A stretch of DNA of 27,629 nt from a virus. Each line of letters begins with the position of its first letter. Within the stretch, counting starts at the first letter, position 1. Made by a program: the position numbers and the translations under genes. The stretch spans positions 1 to 27,629 of IMG/VR virus record IMGVR_UViG_3300000115_000141. The stretch is one strand, 5' to 3'. Positions 20,575 to 27,629 of the stretch are shown one piece after another. The notes beneath the pieces are model-generated. The model saw only the letters and a list, made by a program, of their open reading frames with translations, had not been told where the DNA came from and searched no databases.

Positions 20575-22959
20575 ATGGTATTTCAAAACGACATTCTGGC
20601 AGGTGCATCAGGCAGCATTCCTACATATCAGATTGATCAGTCGATCCGGTTTAATTCAGCCGACTCTCCTTATCTGACAAAGACATTTGGGGCTGATGGC
20701 GGGGATACATGGACCTTCTCTCTATGGATTAAAAGAGGAAAGATAACCAGCGGAGGTAACTGGTACTTTTTCAGCGAGGCGGGGGGCAGCGGCATCGGGT
20801 TTGTGGACGGCACAGACAAACTTCGTTTCTATAATGCCTCGTCTGTCGTGGATAGCACTCAGGTGTTTCGTGATGTCGGCGCGTGGTATCACTTTGTGTT
20901 TTCCAACAATGCCGGGACAGTGACGATCACCGTGAACAACACGGCGGTTGAAATTGGTTCGACGACAGCTACCCTGTTCAACCGTAACAACGCTTGGCAC
21001 ATCGGTAGCTACAACGATGGGGGCAACAACTTCGATGGCTACATGGCCGAGATGCATTGGGTTGACGGCACTGCACTAGCCCCCACCGACTTTGGCGAGA
21101 CCAACGACGATGGTGTATGGGTGCCGAAAGAATACACCGGATCATACGGCACCAACGGCTTCTACATCACAGGCGAGGACAGTGCTGATCTGGGCGCAGA
21201 TTACTCCGGCAATGGCAACGACTTCACCTCGTCAGGATTAACTACTTCTAGTCAGGTAAATGATTCACCGACTGACAATTATTGTGTTATGAGTCCTCTT
21301 GTTCAAAATCGTGATGGTGGTATAACAAACAGTGATGGCATTAGGGCTGCTAATCTTGAGCTATATAGACCTAGCGCCAGTGCAAACTCTTTTGGTTCTG
21401 GCACTATGGCTGTCTACGGCGGAGTAGGCAGTTCAAAACTGTATTACGAAGTTTATACAACTTCGTATCCCGGCGGTAATGTTCTTCAGATGTATATTGA
21501 AGAAGCTACTAATTCTAGCAATAGTCAACCAACAAATTCATTCGGCCTTAATCAGCGACACACAACAAGCGCATACAGGATATTTGTTTATCCGGGCGGC
21601 GATGAAACACCCGCATCGTGGACTTCAGAATTTGGTCAGGGTGTTTATGTTGGACTTGCTGTGGATTTTGCCAATGATGTAATTTCTGCCAATGTCGATG
21701 GTACAGAAATTTTCTCGTATGATGCAACAGAACTTGCAGCATTGTCGGGTATTACTACTGACACATTCGCAGGACGCTGGTGGCGGCCAAAGATTCAAGT
21801 TGCTAACGATCAGCCAACGACAATTGATGTTAATTTCGGCCAGAATGCCTTCCAGAACGCCCCGACAGGTTATGTCGGATGGTCAACGTCTGCAATTTTA
21901 ACGCCGACGATCAAGGACGGCACGGCTAACTTCCAGACAACGCTGTATACGGGCAATGGCACAGCTATTGGCTCTGGTGGTAAGGCGGTATCTCAGAGTG
22001 AGAACAGCACATTCCAGCCTGACCTTGTGTGGATTAAAGAGCGAAATGGAGCAGCAGATCACGCTTTATATGATGCTGTTCGTGGCACTACAAAAGACCT
22101 CGCTTCTAATAATAATAGTACAGAAACAACTGAAACTGAAGGTGTAACAACATTTGGATCGGCTGGATTTACTGTCGGTAATCTTGCCAAGGTAAACACC
22201 AGCAGCGACACTTATGTTGCATGGCAGTGGAAGGCCAACGGCAGCGGCAGCAGCAACGAAGACGGAACGATCAACACTACTGCAACCTCTGCAAATACAA
22301 CGGCTGGGTTCAGCATGTCCACCTACACAGGCAACGGCTCTGCAAGTCAGACAGTTGGACATGGGCTAGGTGTTACGCCCAGCGTAGTCCTAATTATGCC
22401 TCGCAGTAACGGCGATCACAAGTTGATCTCAAACTGGGAGTCCGGCGTTACAGCGTTCACCGAGAAGCTGCTCTTGAACGATATTCAGGCCGCAGATTCT
22501 ACAGGCACTACCCAGATTATCGGAGGGTCTTCCACCACGTTTACAATTGGCACTGACCCCGGCATCAACGGAAGCGGAAGAACCTACGTTGCCTACTGTT
22601 GGGCCGAAGTCGAAGGCTACAGCAAAATGGGGACGTACACCGGCAACGGGAGTACCGACGGCCCCTTTATTTTTACGGGTTTCAAACCTGCTTTTGTCCT
22701 GTTCAAAAAAACAAGTGGAACAGATTCATGGGAACTTTTTGATAATACACGCCCCGGTTATAATGCTACTGGTCTTGGGTTACTTCCAAATACTACGGCG
22801 GCTGAAGCAACCGGACGTAATATTGATATTTTATCAAATGGTATTAAGCAGCGAAATACCAATGGTACTACAAACGAATCCGGTAACACTTACGTCTTCA
22901 TGGCATTTGCCGAACACCCCTTTGGAGGCGATGGTGTCGCCCCTGCCACGGCTCGATAG
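20575..22959 (+). CDS. LamG/SPRY-like carbohydrate-binding tail protein
   Basis: 794 aa. Residues ~20-175 look like a LamG/concanavalin-type jelly roll (IRFNSADSPYLTKTF, WTFSLWIKRG, WYHFVFSNNAGTVTITVNN, GYMAEMHWVDG). A linker with YSGNGNDFTSSGL and QVNDSPTDNYCVMSP follows. Residues ~275-435 resemble a B30.2/SPRY-type domain (KLYYEVYTTS, GVYVGLAVDFANDVISANVD, IDVNFGQNAF). Residues ~445-790 hold two related segments starting LYTGNGTA and TYTGNGSA with PDLVWIKER and PAFVLFKKT; I believe this matches the DUF7483 type. Base composition shifts sharply near 21240, at the junction after LamG, indicating mosaic assembly. It probably binds host surface glycans. Confidence 0.75.
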   Translation: MVFQNDILAGASGSIPTYQIDQSIRFNSADSPYLTKTFGADGGDTWTFSLWIKRGKITSGGNWYFFSEAGGSGIGFVDGTDKLRFYNASSVVDSTQVFRDVGAWYHFVFSNNAGTVTITVNNTAVEIGSTTATLFNRNNAWHIGSYNDGGNNFDGYMAEMHWVDGTALAPTDFGETNDDGVWVPKEYTGSYGTNGFYITGEDSADLGADYSGNGNDFTSSGLTTSSQVNDSPTDNYCVMSPLVQNRDGGITNSDGIRAANLELYRPSASANSFGSGTMAVYGGVGSSKLYYEVYTTSYPGGNVLQMYIEEATNSSNSQPTNSFGLNQRHTTSAYRIFVYPGGDETPASWTSEFGQGVYVGLAVDFANDVISANVDGTEIFSYDATELAALSGITTDTFAGRWWRPKIQVANDQPTTIDVNFGQNAFQNAPTGYVGWSTSAILTPTIKDGTANFQTTLYTGNGTAIGSGGKAVSQSENSTFQPDLVWIKERNGAADHALYDAVRGTTKDLASNNNSTETTETEGVTTFGSAGFTVGNLAKVNTSSDTYVAWQWKANGSGSSNEDGTINTTATSANTTAGFSMSTYTGNGSASQTVGHGLGVTPSVVLIMPRSNGDHKLISNWESGVTAFTEKLLLNDIQAADSTGTTQIIGGSSTTFTIGTDPGINGSGRTYVAYCWAEVEGYSKMGTYTGNGSTDGPFIFTGFKPAFVLFKKTSGTDSWELFDNTRPGYNATGLGLLPNTTAAEATGRNIDILSNGIKQRNTNGTTNESGNTYVFMAFAEHPFGGDGVAPATAR

Positions 22960-22969
22960 GAGAAGAACA

Positions 22970-23536
22970 ATGTGGACATATAATGGTAAAGTAATTAAAG
23001 AAGGCCGGGCATGGACGGATGATAACGGTGTCCAGCATCCGGCCAACTGGGGTATCTGGTCTGAGGACGAGAAGGTTGCTCACGGTCTTGTCTGGGTAGA
23101 TTCCCAGCCACAGCCTGACAGTCGTTTCTATTGGTGGTCCCAGAACTCTGATGGTACATACACCAGCACCGAACGTGCGCTGGAGGATGTGAACGAGGTT
23201 GACGACAACGGCGACCCGCTTCTGGACGCTGACGGAGTTCAGACGGTAACTCTCGGTCTAAAATCTCAGTGGATTGCCCAGACAAAGCAGACACAGGGCA
23301 GTCTTTTGTCTCAAACTGACTGGGCGTATACTAGGAAGCAGGACACAGGCACTGCTGTTCCCACAGATATTCAGGAGTATCGGGACGAGGTTCGTCTGGC
23401 ATCAGATAGCATTGAAAATCAGATTAGTCAGGTTGTTAATCTTGATGCTTTCAAGACTCTATTTGAAACACCTGTTGATGGTGACGGCATCCCGACGGGC
23501 AACGCCCCGATCTATGACTGGCCGGAGACAATTTAA
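22970..23536 (+). CDS. tail fibre assembly-like protein
   Basis: 188 aa from the ATG at 22970, with AGGAG at 22958-22962. The N-terminus (TYNGKVIKEGRAWTDDNGVQ, HPANWGIWSEDEKVAHGLVW) and the C-terminal helical part, LLSQTDWAYTRKQDTGTAVP with DIQEYRDEVR, are typical of proteins next to fibre genes; the 'L..TDW...R..g..vP..i..YR..vR' run resembles tail fibre chaperones. The longer open frame upstream overlaps the lectin-type gene in another frame and does not read like protein. It probably helps fold or attach an adjacent fibre. Stop and next start overlap (TAATG). Confidence 0.7.
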   Translation: MWTYNGKVIKEGRAWTDDNGVQHPANWGIWSEDEKVAHGLVWVDSQPQPDSRFYWWSQNSDGTYTSTERALEDVNEVDDNGDPLLDADGVQTVTLGLKSQWIAQTKQTQGSLLSQTDWAYTRKQDTGTAVPTDIQEYRDEVRLASDSIENQISQVVNLDAFKTLFETPVDGDGIPTGNAPIYDWPETI

Positions 23537-24450
23537 TGACTGCTACGTACACCACCCGAATCAGGCTGACCAAGCAAGGAACCGGCGATAATGACTCAAC
23601 GTGGGGCGTAGTCCTGAATGATGAGGTTATTGACCTTACTGATTATGCTATTGCCGGATACACCACAATTAGTCTAGCAGCCGGAGATGTCAGCCTGACA
23701 ATTAACGATGGGGCGGCTGATGAGGCTCGTTCTGCAATGCTCGAACTTACCGGGACACTGACAGGAGATAGGGGTGTATACCTCCCAACAAATATTAGCA
23801 AAAGTTATATTGTTAAAAATGATACGTCCGGGGCATACAGTACAACTGTTCTAATTAACGGAGGGACTGGTTCTGCTATTCCGCAAGGAGCGTCTGTTAT
23901 TGTTTTCACAGATGGTACTACGGTTACTCCGGCAACAGACTCGACAGGTCTTGGGCTTGGCACAGCAGCAGAGCTAAACTTCGGAACATCTATTAACGAG
24001 CTTATCCCTGTATCTTCGGCTGATACCAGATATGCAAACGTGTCTTCTGACGAGACAATTACCGGGGCGTACACGTTCACATCAACAACGTCTTTTAATA
24101 CTACAGAAGTTATTGCATCTGCTACTCAGGCGTATTCAAAACCAGTCTCGGTGGCAGTCGCATCATCGGCTGTGTCTCTTGATTTTTCGACAGGTAATAA
24201 CTTTACAACTATTCTGAATGGTAACGTGTCTATTGCAAATCCGACCACCCCGCAGCCGGGTCAGTCAGGAATTATTTATATCCGACAGGACGGGACCGGT
24301 AGCAGGACAATGTCATTTAATAGTAACTGGGACTTTGCCGGAGGAACCGCACCTACACTTTCTACTGCTGCAAGTGCAGTCGATGCTCTGATTTATAATG
24401 TCCAGACATCGACGGCTATTAGTGCATTCGTACAACAGAATTTGAGTTAA
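23536..24450 (+). CDS. second tail fibre protein
   Basis: 304 aa. The N-terminus, TTRIRLTKQGTGDNDSTWGV then LNDEVIDLTDYAIAGY, followed by ARSAMLELTGTLTGDR and a VIVFTDGTTV strand, matches the common virion-anchoring module of phage fibres. A short shaft (about 140-200) contains ADTRYANVSSDETITGAYTF, a motif seen before fibre tips. Residues 204-304 are homologous to residues 802-912 of the long fibre upstream (shared core QDGTGSRT, WDFAGGTAPTLSTAA, AVD), so both end in the same tip or trimerisation domain. Likely a short fibre complementing the long one. Confidence 0.75.
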   Translation: MTATYTTRIRLTKQGTGDNDSTWGVVLNDEVIDLTDYAIAGYTTISLAAGDVSLTINDGAADEARSAMLELTGTLTGDRGVYLPTNISKSYIVKNDTSGAYSTTVLINGGTGSAIPQGASVIVFTDGTTVTPATDSTGLGLGTAAELNFGTSINELIPVSSADTRYANVSSDETITGAYTFTSTTSFNTTEVIASATQAYSKPVSVAVASSAVSLDFSTGNNFTTILNGNVSIANPTTPQPGQSGIIYIRQDGTGSRTMSFNSNWDFAGGTAPTLSTAASAVDALIYNVQTSTAISAFVQQNLS

Positions 24451-24452
24451 AC

Positions 24453-26261
24453 ATGGCAGGAGTTCTCTCAGAACTTACATTCGCCGCCCCCGGATTTAAT
24501 CGGGAGAACACCCGGTATGCCGAACAGGGCCACTGGTACGACGGTGACCATGTCCGCTTCCGTGACGGTACCCCTCAGAATATACGAGGATACGAGCGTC
24601 GTGGTGCTATTTTTGACGGGACACCGCGAGACACAATTACATGGGCTGATTTTAATTCATCACGTCTGATTGGCTTTGGTACTGAGAAAAAACTGTACCT
24701 GTACGAAGGCGGCCTAAATTACGACATCACGCCTATTGTATCTGTCGTATCTGTTACCAACGCTCTTAACACTGTGACCGGGTCAACCCGTATTGTTGTG
24801 TCGGCCACCGGCATCGGTGTTGAAGACGGTAACTATGTTGCCTTCACATCACAGACAGTTACGGTAGGTGGCAACATCTTCCTGACAACAATTGGTGACG
24901 CGTACGAAGTATCAGTAATCGGTGCCGGATCATTTGCCGTGGATGTTTCAACAACCGCAGCAGCAACATCAGCATCAGCAGGTGGGGACATCACTATTCA
25001 CCGGCTGCTCCCGGCAGGACCATCTGTATCTCAGCCCGGCTTTGGTTGGTCGGCAGGTACTTACGGATTGTCTACGTACGGGACGCCCCGGACAACATCT
25101 AACATCACGGTAAACATCAGGCAGTGGAGTCTTACCAACTGGGGTGAAGACCTTCTGGCAAATCCTCGTGGTGGACGTATCTATCAGTGGGATGCAACCG
25201 GGGCTAACAGTGCAGAGACCCGTGCAGTACTAGTCACCGCCTCGCCGTCAATTAACAATTCTATTCTTATTACCCCGGACAGCCAGTTTGCAATCAGTCT
25301 GGGATGTACCGATCAGGCAGGAGATTACGATCCTCTTCTGGTACGCTGGTCTAGTCAGGAAGACTACAACGATTGGACGGCCTCTGCGACCAACACAGCA
25401 GGGTCTAATCCGCTCGGGACAGGATCACAGATTGTTGGTGGGATGCATAGTCGTCAGGCTGTTATGATCTGGACAGACACGGCAACCCATACGATGCAGT
25501 ATGTTGGTGGTCCTTTTGTCTTCCGTTTCCGACACATCGGTGACAACACTGGACTTATTGCCCAACACGCCGCAACAGAATTTAATGGTATCCCATTCTG
25601 GATGGGTGAGGATAACTTCTTTGTCTGGCAGGGTGGGGCTGTCCAGACTCTTGACTGTACTGTCCGTCGTTATGTTTATGACAACATAAACTTTACACAG
25701 CAAGACAAGATTTTTGCGGGGATTAACGCGGAGTTTAACGAGATTACATGGCTCTACCCATCAGCAGGTTCGCTGGAGTGTGACTCGTACGTCAGCTACA
25801 ATCCTCTTGAAAACTATTGGGTCTACGGGACTGGTACGTTTACAACGTGGGCAGACAGGGGAATCTACGACACTATCATTACTGGTGGTGCTGATAGCTA
25901 TCTGTACAATAACGAGCCGCAAGATGTTTACACGGCTAACGGTCAGCCGCTCGTCTCGTACCTTGAGTCTGCATCGTTTGAAATTGAGTCGGGCAATAAA
26001 ATGATGTTGATCAGAAGGCTGGTCCCTGATGTTTCAATTTCTTCTGGTGGGGATGTGTCATTCACCATTAAGACAAAGAGGTACCCACAGGCTACTGAGG
26101 AGACAGTAAAGGGTCCGTATACTATTCAGCCGGGGACAGAGAAGATTGACTTCCGTGCCCGTGGACGACAGGCCCGTATTAGAATTGACTGTTCAGTAGG
26201 TGGGACAGACTGGAAGTACGGTTCGATGCGTCTCCAGATACAGCCTGACGGTGGTCGATAA
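24453..26261 (+). CDS. tail tube / DNA stabilisation-like protein (possible P22 gp10-type beta-propeller)
   Basis: 602 aa. The N-terminus SELTFAAPGFNRENTRYAEQ, then WYDGDHVRFRDGTPQNIRGY, is followed by repeated blade-like beta segments (LIGFGTEKKLYLYEGG, WSLTNWGEDLLANPRGGRIY, AVMIWTDTATHTMQYVGG, NEITWLYPSAGS). It ends in a strand-rich domain (DFRARGRQARIRIDCSVGG, SMRLQIQPDGGR). The 'WxxxDxLxANPRGGxIYxW' type motif recurs in short-tailed phage proteins. The overall plan, many short strands reading out measured values plus a C-terminal beta domain, resembles P22 gp10, which plugs the channel under gp4. The structural role is fairly sure; the gp10 equivalence is inference. Confidence 0.65.
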   Translation: MAGVLSELTFAAPGFNRENTRYAEQGHWYDGDHVRFRDGTPQNIRGYERRGAIFDGTPRDTITWADFNSSRLIGFGTEKKLYLYEGGLNYDITPIVSVVSVTNALNTVTGSTRIVVSATGIGVEDGNYVAFTSQTVTVGGNIFLTTIGDAYEVSVIGAGSFAVDVSTTAAATSASAGGDITIHRLLPAGPSVSQPGFGWSAGTYGLSTYGTPRTTSNITVNIRQWSLTNWGEDLLANPRGGRIYQWDATGANSAETRAVLVTASPSINNSILITPDSQFAISLGCTDQAGDYDPLLVRWSSQEDYNDWTASATNTAGSNPLGTGSQIVGGMHSRQAVMIWTDTATHTMQYVGGPFVFRFRHIGDNTGLIAQHAATEFNGIPFWMGEDNFFVWQGGAVQTLDCTVRRYVYDNINFTQQDKIFAGINAEFNEITWLYPSAGSLECDSYVSYNPLENYWVYGTGTFTTWADRGIYDTIITGGADSYLYNNEPQDVYTANGQPLVSYLESASFEIESGNKMMLIRRLVPDVSISSGGDVSFTIKTKRYPQATEETVKGPYTIQPGTEKIDFRARGRQARIRIDCSVGGTDWKYGSMRLQIQPDGGR

Positions 26262-26266
26262 GAGCA

Positions 26267-26419
26267 ATGACCTTAGTAGAAGCTATTATAAAATCATGGC
26301 CTATAGTTTTAGGAATAATTACTTTGATTATTGTACTAGCTAAGATGCACGGTGATATAGAAATACTGAAAGAAAAAGTAAAAACTTTGTTTGATCTTTG
26401 GAATAAGAATAATGGCTGA
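26267..26419 (+). CDS. 50-aa single-span membrane protein (holin-like)
   Basis: Starts at the ATG at 26267, five bases after the previous stop, and overlaps the next gene by 8 bases. Residues ~11-25 (WPIVLGIITLIIVLA) form one membrane segment, followed by an amphipathic helix KMHGDIEILKEKVKTLFDLW. The form (short N-terminus, one span, charged helix) resembles small haemolysin/holin-like (XhlA/Bhl-type) phage proteins. The DNA is markedly AT-richer than the flanking genes. A lysis or membrane role is likely, but it could also be a membrane-bound ejection factor. Confidence 0.6.
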   Translation: MTLVEAIIKSWPIVLGIITLIIVLAKMHGDIEILKEKVKTLFDLWNKNNG

Positions 26420-26690
26420 GGTATACCCAGAATTATTTGTGGCGTTCAATCAGTTTACTGATCCGCAGATTATTCAACTGCACCGTATTCTGACAGACTA
26501 TGTGAGTCAGCTTAATCTGTCTCTCCAGCAGAGGGACGACCAAGTAGATTCGACACCGGCAGAGCAGGTGGCAGCGGTAAACGACACGTCCGCAGTACAA
26601 AGCCCACAAGAAGGCGATGTGCGGTACGACAGGGCAACTTCCAAGTATCAGGGGTACGTCCCTGCCACTGGTTGGGTAGACTTCCACTAA
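26412..26690 (+). CDS. small virion-associated protein of unknown function
   Basis: 92 aa from ATG 26412, which overlaps the end of the membrane protein gene. The N-terminal half is helical (VYPELFVAFNQFTDPQIIQL, LHRILTDYVSQLNLSLQQRD); the second half contains PQEGDVRYDRATSKYQGYVP and ends GWVDFH. The 'GDVRYD..T.KYQGY....W..F' ending resembles tips or trimerisation ends of phage fibre proteins. The short helix-plus-tip form suggests a small trimeric virion part. Exact role unknown. Confidence 0.6.
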   Translation: MAEVYPELFVAFNQFTDPQIIQLHRILTDYVSQLNLSLQQRDDQVDSTPAEQVAAVNDTSAVQSPQEGDVRYDRATSKYQGYVPATGWVDFH

Positions 26691-26705
26691 CGGATATAAT
26701 GAATT

Positions 26706-27629
26706 ATGGATTATTATAGATCACAACCGCCGATGGCCGGACTTTCCTCTGCACTTGCAATGCAGGGACGCATGGGTGACTCAACACTTGTCCATATGAA
26801 TCCGATGGAAGTCGAGATGTTGAAGACAATGTCCCCGGACGGCAGTCTGTCGATCAACCCTGAGACTGGTCTGCCCGAGGCTTTTAAGCTGAAAGACCTT
26901 GCAGCGTTTGCCCTTCCGATTGCTGCGAGTGTTGCTTTCCCAATGTTAGCCCCTGCTGGTCTTACTGCTGCGCTAGGCGGAGTTGGTACAGCGGCTGTTG
27001 GTGCAGGTTTGGGTGGCTTTGGTGCAGGACTCATTCAGGGTAAAGGCGTAGGTGACTCACTAATTCAGGGCGGTCTGTCCGGACTTATGTCGTACGGTCT
27101 CGGTTCTGCTATGGGTGCCTTTGCCCCTGCTGCTCCGGGTGCAAACATTCCGACAGCTACTGGAGCACCTATAGGACCAGATGTATTCGGAGAATCAACA
27201 GCATCAATGTTAGGTAACGTACAGCCAGAAGTAGGCAGTCTTACTACTGTAGGAGGAACAGAAACTCCCGGTTTCTTTGGTCGTCTTGGCGAACAACTTT
27301 CTACACCTATTGCGTCTGAAACACTTGGCGGGGCTACATATGGCAGTGCCCTTGGTGCAGGTGGTTCAGGTCTGTTATCTTCCGCTCTCCTTGCCCCTGA
27401 AGAAATGCCGTACGGCATTGACGGTATGTCTGACATGGACGCTTACTATAATAGTCGTATTCCTGATCTTGAGGCAGGTCGTCGTCGCGGCAGGGCTGCT
27501 GCACGGGGTCTTAACTATCCTCCATCAGGCGGCAGTGCTGCTGATTACTACAGCATGGCAACATCTCCCGGCGGCTTTGGTACGTTCTATGCTGCCGAGG
27601 GCGGATTAGTTCCTAACGCATACGGCGAT
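26706..27629 (+). CDS. Gly/Ala-rich internal virion-like protein (3' end cut by the window)
   Basis: 308 residues are visible from the ATG at 26706 and there is no stop before the window ends. Residues ~24-60 contain GDSTLVHMNPMEVEMLKTMS and SINPETGLPEAF, a motif pair I recall from phage internal or tail proteins. Next come a hydrophobic Gly/Ala-rich segment (LAAFALPIAASVAFPMLAPA, GVGTAAVGAGLGGFGAGLIQ) that could insert in membranes, and a basic patch (GRRRGRAAARG). The last visible part includes YAAEGGLVPNAYG. Ejected or pilot proteins that help DNA cross the envelope often have such membrane-active stretches. Inference only; the missing C-terminus could carry the decisive domain. Confidence 0.65.
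   Translation, partial: MDYYRSQPPMAGLSSALAMQGRMGDSTLVHMNPMEVEMLKTMSPDGSLSINPETGLPEAFKLKDLAAFALPIAASVAFPMLAPAGLTAALGGVGTAAVGAGLGGFGAGLIQGKGVGDSLIQGGLSGLMSYGLGSAMGAFAPAAPGANIPTATGAPIGPDVFGESTASMLGNVQPEVGSLTTVGGTETPGFFGRLGEQLSTPIASETLGGATYGSALGAGGSGLLSSALLAPEEMPYGIDGMSDMDAYYNSRIPDLEAGRRRGRAAARGLNYPPSGGSAADYYSMATSPGGFGTFYAAEGGLVPNAYGD

Noticed and set aside
22547-22969. Long upstream extension of the fibre-assembly-like gene
   Set aside because: It lies entirely within the lectin-type protein gene in another frame, and AGGAG marks the ATG at 22970.

Overview
The window is the late structural module of a tailed double-stranded DNA phage (Caudoviricetes). Every gene I can support lies on the + strand. 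Genes are tightly packed, many start codons overlap the preceding stop (TGATG, TAATG or ATGA), and no replication, integration or endolysin gene is present. A P22-type set (terminase pair, large portal with no head protease, GroES-like co-chaperonin, scaffold candidate, HK97-fold coat, gp4-like head completion, adaptor, possible gp10-like protein) and the lack of a recognisable tape measure or sheath suggest a short-tailed (podovirus-like) virion. Several small proteins and fibre domains resemble those of marine phages, so an aquatic Gram-negative host is likely. I cannot name the host.

Layout. 1-303 is non-coding, with two hairpin-forming stretches and an AT-rich promoter/operator-like region. 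304-2477 holds the small and large terminase subunits. 2486-3859 is an unusual gene that looks like an ADP-ribosyltransferase domain joined to a GNAT-like acetyltransferase domain. 3859-6294 is the portal. 6331-8437 holds a large helical protein of unknown role and three small proteins. 8437-11882 is the capsid assembly cassette: GroES-like co-chaperonin, acidic coiled-coil scaffold candidate, conserved virion protein, possible capsid accessory protein and major capsid protein, closed by a clear intrinsic terminator at 11922-11950.

11979-14473 is an accessory cassette of nine small genes. It includes very basic microproteins, two membrane proteins that may be the holin system, a small exported-looking Cys protein and a CPYA-motif protein. 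14445-16487 holds head-completion and neck proteins with a small zinc-ribbon protein between them. 16497-24450 is the adhesion region: a long fibre with YadA-head-like repeats, a protein made of fourteen 22-residue repeats, a LamG/SPRY-like lectin-type protein, a fibre-assembly-like protein and a second fibre sharing its C-terminal domain with the first. 24453-26261 is probably a beta-propeller tail or DNA-stabilisation protein. Two small genes follow, then a Gly/Ala-rich internal virion protein that runs off the end of the window.

The genes read as one late programme: package DNA through the portal, build and close the capsid with help from host GroEL, add neck and receptor-binding proteins, and carry effector-like or internal proteins. 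The strongest candidate for something undescribed is the ADP-ribosyltransferase/GNAT fusion between terminase and portal. All family assignments are from reading the sequence; no database search was run.
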